Part shown: positions 1 to 8,697 of the stretch, one piece after another
How positions within the stretch are numbered: position 1 is the stretch's first letter
How the letters are laid out: every line of letters starts with the position of its first letter
DNA from: Kaistella antarctica
Lineage (GTDB): Bacteria; Bacteroidota; Bacteroidia; Flavobacteriales; Weeksellaceae
Direction: 5' to 3'
Length of the DNA: 64,000 nt
Assembly: GCF_900109615.1 (NCBI RefSeq)
Contig: NZ_FOIX01000001.1
Location: forward strand, 62,001 to 126,000
Made by a program: the position numbers and the translations under genes
Notes under the pieces: model-generated
Told to the model about the DNA's origin: nothing
Seen by the model: only the letters and a program-made list of their open reading frames with translations
The model's database searches: none

Positions 1-447
1 ACGAATATGATGAACTTCTCCCATAACGATTTCTCCGATTTTATCTCGGAACTGATCGTAAAGAACGGCGTTATTATGTTCCTGAAGTTTAGTCGCTAAA
101 ATTTGTTTCAGCGTCAAAATGCTTCTTCTTCCTAATTGTTCAATCGGAATTTCTACGGAAAAATCATCCCCAATTTCGAAAGTTGGATCTATTTTTTTTG
201 CTTCAGAAATTTCAATTTCTAAGTCATCGTCCTCAGACATTTCGTCTGCTACAATTTCTTTATTTAAAAATATCTGAAAATCTCCTTTATCAGGATTTAC
301 GATAACGTCAAAATGATCATCAGAATCAAACCTTTTTCTTAGTAAAGTTTTCAATGAGTCTTCGATAATCGCCATCAGATCTATCTTGCTGATGTTTTTG
401 TCTTCTTTGAAATCGCCAAATGCTTCAATCAATGCTAAACCGTCCAT
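1..447 (-). CDS. nusA: Transcription termination/antitermination factor NusA (N-terminal part, cut by window edge)
   Basis: The first 149 codons read on the minus strand from an ATG at 447, with no stop before base 1. The translation begins MDGLALIEAFGDFKEDKNIS and continues through an acidic stretch to an EQLGRRSILTLKQIL segment, which is the NusA N-terminal RNA-polymerase-binding domain in Bacteroidota. NusA modulates pausing, termination and antitermination. It lies 105 bases downstream of rimP on the same strand, the common rimP-nusA arrangement (usually followed by infB). The S1 and KH domains lie outside the window. Confidence 0.93.
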   Translation of the reverse strand, partial: MDGLALIEAFGDFKEDKNISKIDLMAIIEDSLKTLLRKRFDSDDHFDVIVNPDKGDFQIFLNKEIVADEMSEDDDLEIEISEAKKIDPTFEIGDDFSVEIPIEQLGRRSILTLKQILATKLQEHNNAVLYDQFRDKIGEIVMGEVHHIR

Positions 448-515
448 TAATATATGTTTTGTTTAAGGTTCGAAATATAAAGTTTTTACACTTTAAATTT
501 AATTCAATTTATCAT

Positions 516-549
516 AAAAGAGTGCCTAATACTAAATTATCACTCTTTT
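516..549 (-). terminator. Terminator-like hairpin between rimP and nusA
   Basis: AAAAGAGTG (516-524) is perfectly complementary to CACTCTTTT (541-549), with a 16-base loop. Read on the minus strand the right arm ends in CTTTTAT. It sits just after the rimP stop and before nusA. It could be a partial terminator or a processing site that sets the rimP:nusA ratio. The T-run is short, so termination would be leaky. Confidence 0.45.
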
Positions 550-552
550 GTC

Positions 553-1020
553 TTAGAACTTTATTGCAACGAGTGCTTTTTTAATATCGGAATACGGGAT
601 TTCTCTTTCTTCAACAACATCTACTTTTCCCTTTCCTATGTCTTTCGGTTTACGGTATTTTAAAACTAAAGTAATTTTATCCTCTTCCACATTAATCAAT
701 TCACCTTCAATCTCTGAAGCATCGTTCATTAATAACTCGAGTGATCTTCCAACATTCTTTCGATACTGCCTTGGTGATTTAAGCGGCTCGCTTAATCCAG
801 CGCTCATCACTTCCATCGAGAAATCATGTTCATCGCGATCCATATTGAATTCAATCGCACGACTCGCATCCAGACAATCTTGAAGAGAAACTCCATCGTC
901 ACCATCAAGAATTACCCGAATATGATCTGCAGCAGAAAATTTAATATCGATTAAAAAAAGATCTTCTCTTTCTGCTAAAAACTCGTTTAATAATTGCTGT
1001 ATGTGCTCTTTAAATTCCAT
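553..1020 (-). CDS. rimP: Ribosome maturation factor RimP
   Basis: A 155-residue protein of typical RimP length. RimP assists late maturation of the 30S subunit. The recognisable parts are the N-terminal half with 'IRVILDGDDGVSLQDCLDASRAIE', interrupted here by nothing unusual, the 'FSMEVMSAGLSEPLKSPRQY' core that carries the family's S-x-G-(L/I)-x-x-P-L signature, and an SH3-like C-terminal part. It is the first gene of a rimP-nusA unit read leftward. Its promoter is the TATATTTG element at 1096-1103, and a terminator-like hairpin lies in the leader. Confidence 0.93.
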   Translation of the reverse strand: MEFKEHIQQLLNEFLAEREDLFLIDIKFSAADHIRVILDGDDGVSLQDCLDASRAIEFNMDRDEHDFSMEVMSAGLSEPLKSPRQYRKNVGRSLELLMNDASEIEGELINVEEDKITLVLKYRKPKDIGKGKVDVVEEREIPYSDIKKALVAIKF

Positions 1021-1044
1021 ATCTTACTAAAATTCTCTTACGAA

Positions 1045-1070
1045 AAAAGGCATTCTTCCGAAGGCCTTTT
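1045..1070 (-). promoter_or_regulatory. Attenuator-like hairpin in the rimP leader
   Basis: AAAAGGC (1045-1051) pairs with GCCTTTT (1064-1070), with an inner CTT/AAG pairing. On the minus strand the hairpin is followed by a run of T (the complement of 1043-1048). It lies between the promoter at 1096-1103 and the rimP start at 1020, so it is transcribed as leader. In E. coli the rimP-nusA operon is controlled partly by termination in the leader, and a similar role is inferred here. Confidence 0.45.
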
Positions 1071-1095
1071 CATTATAATTTCCGTAAATCCGTGG

Positions 1096-1103
1096 CAAAT
1101 ATA
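1096..1103 (-). promoter_or_regulatory. Flavobacterial -7 promoter element for rimP-nusA
   Basis: The plus-strand bases CAAATATA read TATATTTG on the minus strand, matching the Bacteroidota sigma-A -7 consensus TAnnTTTG. It lies about 75 bases upstream of the rimP ATG. No clear -33 TTG at the usual distance was identified. Confidence 0.6.
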
Positions 1104-1179
1104 CACAATATTAATAAAATGACAAAATAATTACATTTTATTGAAAGAGTAATAAACAGTCCTACAAATGATTAATTCC

Positions 1180-1187
1180 TATATTTG
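1180..1187 (+). promoter_or_regulatory. -7 promoter element for ugd
   Basis: TATATTTG matches TAnnTTTG. It lies 12 bases downstream of an in-frame ATG at 1168, which therefore would not be transcribed from this promoter. It sits 22 bases before the GTG at 1210 and so decides the ugd start. Confidence 0.65.
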
Positions 1188-1209
1188 CCAGAATAAAAAA
1201 ACTCTAATT

Positions 1210-2520
1210 GTGAATATTACAATCGTTGGAACAGGCTATGTCGGGTTGGTTACCGGAACTACTTTAGCAGAATTGGGCAACACGGTTTATTGTGTTGATA
1301 TCGATGCAAAAAAAGTAGAACGCATGAAGAAAGGAATCGTCCCTATTTATGAACCAGGTCTAGAAGAAATTTTCCTTCGAAATATTCAAGCACAACGTTT
1401 ATTTTTCACCACTGATCTTAAAGAAGCACTCGAAAAAAGTGAAGTTATTTATCTTGCGTTGCCGACTCCGCCTGGCGAAGACGGTTCAGCAGATCTTTCT
1501 TATGTTATTTCGGTAGCCAACCAAATTGGTGATTTGATTACGGATTATAAAGTCATCGTTAATAAATCTACTGTTCCAGTGGGAACAGCCGAGATCGTGC
1601 GAAAAACGATTGCGGCAAAAACAGATGTCCCGTTTGATGTTGTTTCTAATCCAGAATTTTTACGGGAAGGTTTCGCGATTGATGATTCGATGAATCCTGC
1701 GCGAGTCATAGTTGGCAGTGAGTCGGAGAAAGCTCAGGAAATCATGGCAAAAATTTATCAGCCCTTTACCAATATCGGAATTCCAATTATTTTCATGGAT
1801 GAGAAATCGTCTGAATTAACCAAGTACGCAGCCAATTCTTTTCTTGCCGTAAAGATTACCTTTATGAATGAGATTGCGAATTACTGCGAAAAAGTCGGTG
1901 CTGATGTTGATAAAGTTCGTTTAGGAATGGGTTCTGACGACCGAATCGGCCACCGTTTTCTTTTTCCTGGAATCGGTTACGGCGGAAGTTGTTTCCCGAA
2001 AGATGTGAAAGCTTTAATTCGATCTGGAAAGCAGGAAGGATTTGATTTTCAGATTTTAGAAGCGACGGAAGAGGTGAATCAAGCTCAGAAAACAATTCTA
2101 ATTTCAGAAATAGAACAATATTTTAAAGGAGATTTAAAAGGAAAGAAAATAGCACTTTGGGGTTTAGCCTTTAAAGCTAATACGGATGATATGAGGGAAG
2201 CGTCTTCTTTGGACAATATCAAAATTCTTTTGGAAAAAGGCGCAAGCATTACTGCTTTCGACACTATTGCAGAAGAAAATGCTCGTCAAATTCTGGGTGA
2301 TCAAATCTCTTACGCGAAAGACATGTATTCCGCTCTAGAAGATGCAGACTGTCTATTGATTGCCACAGAATGGAGTGAATTTAAAAATCCTAATTTTGAA
2401 TTGATGGCGGAAAAAATGAAAACCAAAGCAATCTTCGACGGACGAAATATGTTTGCCTTAGAGCAAGTTGAAGATAAAGGATTTTTCTACAAGTCTATCG
2501 GTAGAAAAACATTAAATTAA
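1210..2520 (+). CDS. ugd: UDP-glucose 6-dehydrogenase
   Basis: Makes UDP-glucuronate from UDP-glucose with two NAD+ reductions, supplying an acidic sugar for the adjacent polysaccharide locus. From the GTG start the protein has 436 residues, beginning with the Rossmann motif 'NITIVGTGYVGLVTG'. Further family marks are 'NPEFLREGFAIDD', 'YGGSCFPKD' with the catalytic cysteine, and 'WGLAFKANTDDMREA'. The open frame could start at ATG 1168. The promoter element at 1180-1187 falls after that ATG, and the family normally starts directly at the Rossmann strand, so GTG 1210 is preferred. It opens the polysaccharide gene cluster. Confidence 0.93.
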   Translation: MNITIVGTGYVGLVTGTTLAELGNTVYCVDIDAKKVERMKKGIVPIYEPGLEEIFLRNIQAQRLFFTTDLKEALEKSEVIYLALPTPPGEDGSADLSYVISVANQIGDLITDYKVIVNKSTVPVGTAEIVRKTIAAKTDVPFDVVSNPEFLREGFAIDDSMNPARVIVGSESEKAQEIMAKIYQPFTNIGIPIIFMDEKSSELTKYAANSFLAVKITFMNEIANYCEKVGADVDKVRLGMGSDDRIGHRFLFPGIGYGGSCFPKDVKALIRSGKQEGFDFQILEATEEVNQAQKTILISEIEQYFKGDLKGKKIALWGLAFKANTDDMREASSLDNIKILLEKGASITAFDTIAEENARQILGDQISYAKDMYSALEDADCLLIATEWSEFKNPNFELMAEKMKTKAIFDGRNMFALEQVEDKGFFYKSIGRKTLN

Positions 2521-2525
2521 TTTTG
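2518..2525 (+). promoter_or_regulatory. -7 promoter element overlapping the ugd stop codon
   Basis: TAATTTTG matches TAnnTTTG. Its first three bases (TAA, 2518-2520) are the ugd stop codon. It lies 26 bases before the TTG start at 2552. Confidence 0.5.
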
Positions 2526-2551
2526 CAGACCTCGTAACTAAAACAGCCGCA

Positions 2552-3529
2552 TTGAAAATAAATTTACTTTCAAAAATTATTTTTGCAGTATTATTGGCAT
2601 TTACCGTCAATAGTTTTGTGTATTTTGGATTTGCCAATATCTATTCCTCTACGATTTTAAATTACGCTAATTTTCAAGAACAGTTTCAGGCCGGGATTTA
2701 CCAGTATCGCATTTTAAGTGGCTACTTGTTAGTTGCCGTTTACGAGTTTCTATCCTTTTTGAATATTGATTATGAAATTTTCAAATTAAAATTTGTGAGC
2801 GAGGATTCGGAACCACAGATGTATTTATCGTTCTATATTTTAAATACGATTTTCATCCTTCTTTCTGCAATCATGCTAGTTCTTATCACTGAACTGAAAA
2901 GTTTTTCGGCCACCTATTCAGAAAAGATATTAATAATCGCAGTCGCTTTATTCAGCATAGGTCTGTCGACATTTGTCGTAGTTCCGTACGATGTTTCCAG
3001 TTACTTCTTCTTGTTGCTTTTCTTTTATCTACTACTATCTTATTTAAAGAAGCCATCTAGTTTAAAGTTGATTATTTTAAGTATCGTTATTCTCGTTTCC
3101 ACTTTAAACAGGGAATCGTCAGCCTTATCACTTTCGTTGGCTGCAACCTTATTGTACACAAAATTCGGTCTCAAAAAAGAAACAATTATTCCGATTATTG
3201 TTTTGGGAATTGTATTTTTAGGAGTTTATTTCGGTTTGAGATTAACGTCTGAAACCTTCACTACCAATGATGGAAATTTATTAATTCAAAATTTCACCCA
3301 GCCTAAAAATATTTTAGGAATTTTATTTTGGCTGGTGTTTTTCGCTTTTACTATAATACTGGCGAAAGATAGAAAGCCGATGAAGCATATTCTATTATTT
3401 CATTTATTATCCTTTCCTTATATACTACTGTGTTTTTACACTGGAATCCTTTATGAAATTCGTTTGTATATGCCGCTCTTTATCACTTCTCTTTTGTTAA
3501 CTAAAATTGAATTCTCAAAAATTCATTAA
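2552..3529 (+). CDS. Polytopic membrane protein of the polysaccharide locus, function unknown
   Basis: A 325-residue protein starting at TTG with 'KINLLSKIIFAVLLAF'. I count about eight hydrophobic membrane segments across its length, with an N-terminal soluble/periplasmic stretch containing 'YQYRILSGYL' after the first segment. No diagnostic motif was recognised. Its position between ugd and the ABC exporter, and its topology, are reminiscent of GT-C type glycosyltransferases or Wzy-like polymerases, but nothing in the sequence proves either. The TTG start is supported by the TAATTTTG element just upstream. An ATG start giving a full first membrane segment is not available. Confidence 0.7.
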   Translation: MKINLLSKIIFAVLLAFTVNSFVYFGFANIYSSTILNYANFQEQFQAGIYQYRILSGYLLVAVYEFLSFLNIDYEIFKLKFVSEDSEPQMYLSFYILNTIFILLSAIMLVLITELKSFSATYSEKILIIAVALFSIGLSTFVVVPYDVSSYFFLLLFFYLLLSYLKKPSSLKLIILSIVILVSTLNRESSALSLSLAATLLYTKFGLKKETIIPIIVLGIVFLGVYFGLRLTSETFTTNDGNLLIQNFTQPKNILGILFWLVFFAFTIILAKDRKPMKHILLFHLLSFPYILLCFYTGILYEIRLYMPLFITSLLLTKIEFSKIH

Positions 3530-3536
3530 TTTATGT

Positions 3537-3544
3537 TAATTTTG
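3537..3544 (+). promoter_or_regulatory. -7 promoter element for wzm
   Basis: TAATTTTG matches TAnnTTTG, 21 bases before the wzm ATG at 3565, in the short gap after the preceding stop. Confidence 0.55.
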
Positions 3545-3564
3545 ATCAAAATTTATTTACACAA

Positions 3565-4413
3565 ATGAGCGAACCTCAACAACAGTGGACGGAAACCATT
3601 GAATCCAACCATTCTCTTTTCGACCTTAAATTAAAAGAAGTCTGGCGATACAAAGACTTGGTTTACATGTTTGTAAAACGGGATTTTGTTTCAGGATTTA
3701 AGCAAACTATTTTAGGTCCACTTTGGTTCTTCATTAATCCTATTTTTACGACAATTGTATTTGTGTTTGTTTTCGGAAACATTGCCAAATTATCGACTGA
3801 CGGTATTCCACAAGTTTTATTTTATCTTTCCGGAATTACGCTTTGGAATTATTTCTCATCCTGCCTAACTGGAACCTCTAATATTTTCACAGCCAACGCT
3901 TCTATATTTGGTAAAGTTTATTTCCCACGGTTGGTCATGCCGATTACGATTGTTATTTCAAATCTCATGAAATTTGCCGTTCAGTTTACCCTTTTCTTAG
4001 CAGTCTGGATTTTTTATTTTTCGAAAGGTGAAATTGAGCCAAACATATGGATTCTGGCCACTCCGTTTTTAATTGTACTAATGGCTATTTTTGCCTTAGG
4101 AGTCGGGATGATTTTTTCAGCCTTGACAACGAAATACCGTGATCTACAAATGCTTCTCACTTTCGGGGTGAGTTTAATGATGTATGCGACACCCGTTATT
4201 TATCCGGTTTCTTCAATCACTGGTGTTTGGAAAAAACTGGCTTATTACAATCCACTTACCGGAATTTTTGAATGCTTCAAATATGGCTGGATGGGCCAGG
4301 GAGAATTTTCAGCAGAGATGCTGCTTATCAGCACTGGAATTATTATTGCACTGTTGATCATTGGAACAGTAACCTTTAACAAAGTGGAAAAAAGTTTTAT
4401 GGATACGGTTTAA
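3565..4413 (+). CDS. wzm: Polysaccharide ABC exporter, membrane permease (Wzm type)
   Basis: A 282-residue ABC-2 permease with six membrane segments. The amphipathic N-terminus 'LKEVWRYKDLVYMFVKRDF' is followed by 'QTILGPLWFFINP', the signature of O-antigen/teichoic-acid exporters (RfbA/TagG/Wzm). The next downstream gene is its ATPase Wzt. The pair exports a lipid-linked glycan completed in the cytoplasm. This fits the absence of Wzx flippase and Wzy polymerase genes nearby. Confidence 0.92.
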   Translation: MSEPQQQWTETIESNHSLFDLKLKEVWRYKDLVYMFVKRDFVSGFKQTILGPLWFFINPIFTTIVFVFVFGNIAKLSTDGIPQVLFYLSGITLWNYFSSCLTGTSNIFTANASIFGKVYFPRLVMPITIVISNLMKFAVQFTLFLAVWIFYFSKGEIEPNIWILATPFLIVLMAIFALGVGMIFSALTTKYRDLQMLLTFGVSLMMYATPVIYPVSSITGVWKKLAYYNPLTGIFECFKYGWMGQGEFSAEMLLISTGIIIALLIIGTVTFNKVEKSFMDTV

Positions 4414-4419
4414 TGGTGG

Positions 4420-4465
4420 TTGATAGTAGATAGTTGATAGTTGATAGTTGATAGTTGATAGTTGA
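4420..4465 (+). repeat. Heptamer microsatellite between wzm and wzt
   Basis: About six units of the 7-mer TTGATAG (the second unit reads TAGATAG, and a last partial unit ends in TTGA) lie just after the wzm stop. The array is non-coding. Related sequence in the opposite orientation occurs inside a glycosyltransferase gene at 25541-25572. Confidence 0.9.
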
Positions 4466-4518
4466 AAATAAAATAGCGCTACACAAATAGTTTTAAAAAA
4501 TTTATTAAAGAAAATAAG

Positions 4519-5772
4519 ATGCTGGCATTAAAGGCAGAAAACATATCAAAACAATATCGACTTGGTCAAGTTGGAACAGGCACGCTTTCGCATGATCTGA
4601 ATCGATTTTGGCATCAAGTTCGTGGAAAAGAAGATCCTTATTTAAAAATTGGAGAAGCCAACGACCGCTCCTCAAAAGCAGAAAGTGAATACGTTTGGTC
4701 GCTGCAAGATATTAATTTCGAGATTGAGCAAGGCGATGCAGTTGGCATTATCGGCAGAAATGGCGCTGGAAAATCAACACTTTTAAAATTATTAAGTAAG
4801 GTAACAAAACCAACTACCGGTAAAATTTACACCAACGGACGAATTGCTTCCTTATTAGAAGTCGGAACTGGTTTTCATCCTGAAATGACAGGCCGCGAAA
4901 ACATTTATTTGAATGGAGCTATCTTGGGAATGAGCAGAAAAGAGATCAAACGTAAATTTGATGAAATTGTAGATTTCTCTGGAGTAGAAAGATACATTGA
5001 TACTCCGGTAAAAAGATATTCATCTGGAATGTATGTTCGTTTGGCATTTGCTGTTGCGGCACATTTAGAATCCGAAATATTGATTGTGGATGAAGTTCTG
5101 GCCGTTGGTGACGCTGAGTTTCAGAAAAAATGTTTGGGTAAGATGGGTGATGTGAGTAAGGGAGAAGGGAGGACGGTTTTGTTTGTGAGTCATAATTTAA
5201 CAGCGGTGAAAGAACTTTGTACAACAGGCATTCTACTTGATCAGGGAAGATTAGTCTATTCTGGCGGTGTTGAAGAATCCGTCATCGAATATCAGCGGAA
5301 TAGTTTGACCAAATCCAGTTATGTTCATGAAGGCGAATTAGAAACGGCAATGGGAAATGACAATATCAGAATTACGGAGTTTTCAGCGAGCCCGTGCATA
5401 GGAAGAATAATCGATATTGATTCTGGTGTACATGTAAAACTGAAATTTTTTAATAATTTACCAAATATCACATTAGATGTTACTTTTGAACTGCGAACTT
5501 ATGAGGAGGTTGTAGTTTTTCATACTGGCGCATTGGTCAGTAAAAACAATGATTCTCAGAAGAAATATTATGAGGTGAATTTTGAAATACCCGCTCAGTT
5601 TCTGAATGCTGGTAATTATTATTTTAAAATTATCTTCGGTCAAAATCAGCGCGTCAATTTATTTTCTTGTGATAATATAATCTCCTTTGAAGTTGAAAAC
5701 ATTAAAATAGGTTCAAATACGAATACTTTGCCTGGAGTGGTTAGACCTAAATTTGATTATAAAATTTGGTGA
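4519..5772 (+). CDS. wzt: Polysaccharide ABC exporter, ATPase with C-terminal glycan-binding domain (Wzt type)
   Basis: A 417-residue protein that powers export of the finished glycan. The N-terminal ABC domain shows Walker A 'GRNGAGKST' (about residues 93-101), the signature 'RYSSGM' and Walker B 'ILIVDEVLAVGD'. After about residue 250 comes an extra beta-rich domain of about 165 residues, from 'SYVHEGELETAMGNDNIRIT' onward. It resembles Wzt-C, which in O9a-type systems recognises the glycan's terminal modification. A terminal acyl or methyl modification made by this locus could be the export signal, though that is inference. Confidence 0.92.
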   Translation: MLALKAENISKQYRLGQVGTGTLSHDLNRFWHQVRGKEDPYLKIGEANDRSSKAESEYVWSLQDINFEIEQGDAVGIIGRNGAGKSTLLKLLSKVTKPTTGKIYTNGRIASLLEVGTGFHPEMTGRENIYLNGAILGMSRKEIKRKFDEIVDFSGVERYIDTPVKRYSSGMYVRLAFAVAAHLESEILIVDEVLAVGDAEFQKKCLGKMGDVSKGEGRTVLFVSHNLTAVKELCTTGILLDQGRLVYSGGVEESVIEYQRNSLTKSSYVHEGELETAMGNDNIRITEFSASPCIGRIIDIDSGVHVKLKFFNNLPNITLDVTFELRTYEEVVVFHTGALVSKNNDSQKKYYEVNFEIPAQFLNAGNYYFKIIFGQNQRVNLFSCDNIISFEVENIKIGSNTNTLPGVVRPKFDYKIW

Positions 5773-6001
5773 AATCATTTGAAGGAATTCATTTCTAAAT
5801 TTTAGGTAATATTTGTATTCCAATCTTTTATATGTTTTTGGATGAAATTGCATAGATGTAAAATGTGTAATCTTAAGGAAGAATATTTTATTGAAAGTTG
5901 TTAATACACTTTCAAGAAAACACCAGAAGATTTGAATTGAAATAAATTTACTTTAGAAAGTCTAGGTGAAAATGTAACGTATATTATTAATAAATTCTAG
6001 C

Positions 6002-6898
6002 ATGGTAAAACCATTAGTAAGTATAGTTGTTGTCTCTTATAATCAAGCGAAATATATTACGCAAGTTTTAGACTCTTTAAAAAATCAAACGTATTTGAAC
6101 TGGGAACTCGTTGTGGCGGACGACGCTTCTCAGGATGATTCGATTAACCAATTTAATCATTGGCTACAAAATTATAATATAAGCGCAAAAAAAAATTATC
6201 ATACAACTAATACGGGTTTAGCAAGCGTTTTAAATGAATGCATTGCACTTTGCGAAGGGGAATATATAAAATTAATAGCCGCTGATGATTTTCTGCATCC
6301 TGAAAGTATTGAAAAATGCGTCAACTGTCTTGAAGAGAAAGGATTTGATTATGGCCTTGTTTTCACTGACACCTTTTGTATTGATGAGATCTCAAATCTT
6401 CAACCAGACATCGCAGACTATAATAAATGGGGGAATTTACCTGCCGATGAATTTAAAAAAGAATTATTACAAGGAAACAAGATTGCAGCTCTAACCGTTT
6501 TGATGCGAACGCAAGTCTTAAAAGAAACTGGCGAATATAATGCTGAATATTTAGTGGAAGATTATTATCGGTGGCTCAAAATCAATGAGAATCACTCATT
6601 TGCCTACGTTCCCGAAAAACTGTCCTACTATAGATTACACGCTAATAACATATCTAAAACAAAAGCAGAAAGAATATTCTTAGAAACATTAATGCTTCAA
6701 ATGATGTTCGATAAAACAGGAATTGTAAAAAATAGAATTAATAGTTTTGTTCAGAAACAATATCTCCTCAAGCAGAAGATCCCTAACGATTTATTAGAAT
6801 TATACCGTTCTTATCCTTATAATATAAAGAGATTAGTGTTTGCTATTCGATATGGCATTCCACCTATGATCTATCGGGCAACATCAAAATACATATAA
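6002..6898 (+). CDS. GT2-family glycosyltransferase
   Basis: A 298-residue GT-A-fold transferase. The N-terminus 'LVSIVVVSYNQAKYITQVLD' is the nucleotide-sugar-binding strand, followed by 'VVADDASQDDS' and 'KLIAADDFLHPESI', whose acidic pair is the DxD-like metal site. 'EDYYRWLKI' matches the ED-x-x family motif. It is probably cytoplasmic. The acceptor and donor cannot be read from sequence. It starts a run of closely packed plus-strand transferase genes after a 229-base spacer. Confidence 0.88.
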   Translation: MVKPLVSIVVVSYNQAKYITQVLDSLKNQTYLNWELVVADDASQDDSINQFNHWLQNYNISAKKNYHTTNTGLASVLNECIALCEGEYIKLIAADDFLHPESIEKCVNCLEEKGFDYGLVFTDTFCIDEISNLQPDIADYNKWGNLPADEFKKELLQGNKIAALTVLMRTQVLKETGEYNAEYLVEDYYRWLKINENHSFAYVPEKLSYYRLHANNISKTKAERIFLETLMLQMMFDKTGIVKNRINSFVQKQYLLKQKIPNDLLELYRSYPYNIKRLVFAIRYGIPPMIYRATSKYI

Positions 6899-6915
6899 GC
6901 ACTTTTTTTAATCGC

Positions 6916-7770
6916 ATGAACTCACCATTAATCTCTGTCATCGTTCCCTGTTACAATCAATCTGAATTTTTGAATGAATGTTTACAGTCCATTATGAATC
7001 AAAGTTATTCAAACTGGGAGTGCATGATGGTCAATGATGGAAGCACAGATGTCACCGAAGATCTTTGTAAAGTTTGGGAGCAAAAAGACAAAAGGTTCAA
7101 GTATTTTTATAAAAAAAATGGAGGACTCTCTTCTGCAAGAAATTATGGTTTAGAAAAAAGCAATGGAGATTGGATTCAATTTTTAGACTGCGACGATTTT
7201 ATTCATCCAGAAAAATTTCAAAAATCAGTTCTTTTAATAGACGATCATTGTAAATTAGTGGTCAGCAATTTTAAAATGTTTTATGAAAATTCATTAAGTC
7301 CACCTTTTAGTGATATCATGCAATATCCGATTAACGTAGAGAATCTTATTTTGCGATGGGATGTGGATTTCAATATTCCTATTCATTGTCCAATTTTCAA
7401 AAAGACCAGTATTGTAAACATTCATTTTAATGAACAATTAAAGGCCAAGGAAGATTGGGTTTTCTGGATTGATCTTTTCAAACAGGAGAACATTTCATAT
7501 CAACTTATCAACGACTATTTGGCCTATTATAGACACAACCCAAATAGTTTAAGCAAAAATTTCAAACTTGTTTACGAAAATATTCGATTTGCAAATAGAT
7601 ACATTTATAAAAACAACGACGTCAGTATAAAAAATTTACTATTTGAAAAATTAAACAACACAATTTTTTTACTTAATAACAACAATCTAGATCAAAAAAA
7701 TTATATTCGACAGTTGCAAAACACAAAAGTTCTGAAATACTATTTTTTTCTTAAACGACTTTTAAAATAA
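6916..7770 (+). CDS. GT2-family glycosyltransferase
   Basis: A 284-residue GT2 enzyme beginning 'PLISVIVPCYNQSEFLNECL'. It has 'MVNDGSTDVTEDLC', then 'GGLSSARNYGLEKSNGDWIQ' followed by the metal-site motif LDCDDF, and 'KEDWVFWIDL'. The C-terminus is Asn/Lys-rich and lower in G+C than its neighbours. The stop TAA overlaps the next ATG by one base (7770), indicating translational coupling. Donor and acceptor are unknown. Confidence 0.88.
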   Translation: MNSPLISVIVPCYNQSEFLNECLQSIMNQSYSNWECMMVNDGSTDVTEDLCKVWEQKDKRFKYFYKKNGGLSSARNYGLEKSNGDWIQFLDCDDFIHPEKFQKSVLLIDDHCKLVVSNFKMFYENSLSPPFSDIMQYPINVENLILRWDVDFNIPIHCPIFKKTSIVNIHFNEQLKAKEDWVFWIDLFKQENISYQLINDYLAYYRHNPNSLSKNFKLVYENIRFANRYIYKNNDVSIKNLLFEKLNNTIFLLNNNNLDQKNYIRQLQNTKVLKYYFFLKRLLK

Positions 7771-8675
7771 TGTCATATATAACAACTATATCGGTAGCTA
7801 TTTGCACTTATAATGGAGAAAAATATCTAACGGAGCAACTTGAAAGTATTTTGGCTCAGGAAACTCCTGTGGACGAAATTATAATTTGTGATGATGGTTC
7901 TACTGATGGAACACCTCTTTTGTTAAAAGAATACCAAGCTCAATTCCCTAAACTTTTCCGTCTTTTTTTCAATGACGAAAACTTGGGTTATGTTCGGAAT
8001 TTCGAGAAAGCAATTTCACTCTGTGCAAAAGACTTAATTTTCCTTTGTGATCAGGATGATATTTGGCATAAAAACAAAGTGGCTAGAGTAAAGCAAGTGT
8101 TTTCTGATAATATCAAAACAAAAGTTCTTTGCCATAATTTCAGCCTTTTATTAGATATGGAGTCTGAAAAAAATTATTGGAAACAACATTCATTTGAGCC
8201 TAAACAAAGTAATGAGCAAATTCTAAAAATAGTTTTATTCAAAGGCAATATTTTCCCAGGGATGGCAATGGTCCTCTCTAAGAAAGCGAAAATGGACTAT
8301 TTACCTTTAAAAAAATTAAACAATCTATTGATTCATGACTTCGAGCTAGTGATTAAATCTCTAAAAGAAAATACCCTATTTATCCTCGATGAGAAATTAG
8401 GTCTGTACAGAATACATGATGATCAAAATATAGGTTTTAAATTAAAAAAAGAGAAGGAGCGTATTTCCGCTGAAGATCTTTATGCTAAAATTAAATCCAT
8501 CGATTATATTAAAATTATTGTATCAAATTTTGATTTAAAAAAAGGATTGATAGATGAATACAAAATTATAGTGACAAAATACTACAATGATTATTTGGAT
8601 CAATTCACTGTTTGGAAGCGGCTCTATATTAAATTAAAACTAAATTATTACTACAAATTAACAAATTTCAAATAA
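7770..8675 (+). CDS. GT2-family glycosyltransferase (rhamnosyltransferase-like)
   Basis: A 301-residue protein. 'TISVAICTYNGEKYLTEQLE', 'IICDDGSTDGTP', 'ENLGYVRNFEKAI' and 'LIFLCDQDDIWHKNKV' are characteristic of the GT2 subgroup often annotated as alpha-1,3-rhamnosyltransferases. The sugar assignment is family-based only. The start overlaps the previous stop by one base, so the genes are co-translated. Confidence 0.87.
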   Translation: MSYITTISVAICTYNGEKYLTEQLESILAQETPVDEIIICDDGSTDGTPLLLKEYQAQFPKLFRLFFNDENLGYVRNFEKAISLCAKDLIFLCDQDDIWHKNKVARVKQVFSDNIKTKVLCHNFSLLLDMESEKNYWKQHSFEPKQSNEQILKIVLFKGNIFPGMAMVLSKKAKMDYLPLKKLNNLLIHDFELVIKSLKENTLFILDEKLGLYRIHDDQNIGFKLKKEKERISAEDLYAKIKSIDYIKIIVSNFDLKKGLIDEYKIIVTKYYNDYLDQFTVWKRLYIKLKLNYYYKLTNFK

Positions 8676-8697
8676 AATATACTATTCCAATAAAAAA

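Noticed and set aside
1168..1209. ATG at 1168 as the start of ugd
   Set aside because: The TATATTTG promoter element lies downstream of it (1180-1187), and the extra 14 residues precede the normal Rossmann start.
4420..4465. CRISPR array
   Set aside because: Units are only seven bases long with no spacers and no cas genes anywhere in the window.
5773..6001. Possible coding remnant between wzt and the first GT2 gene
   Set aside because: A frame reads a few Cys-containing residues but is broken by several stops and matches nothing I recognise. It is treated as plain spacer.
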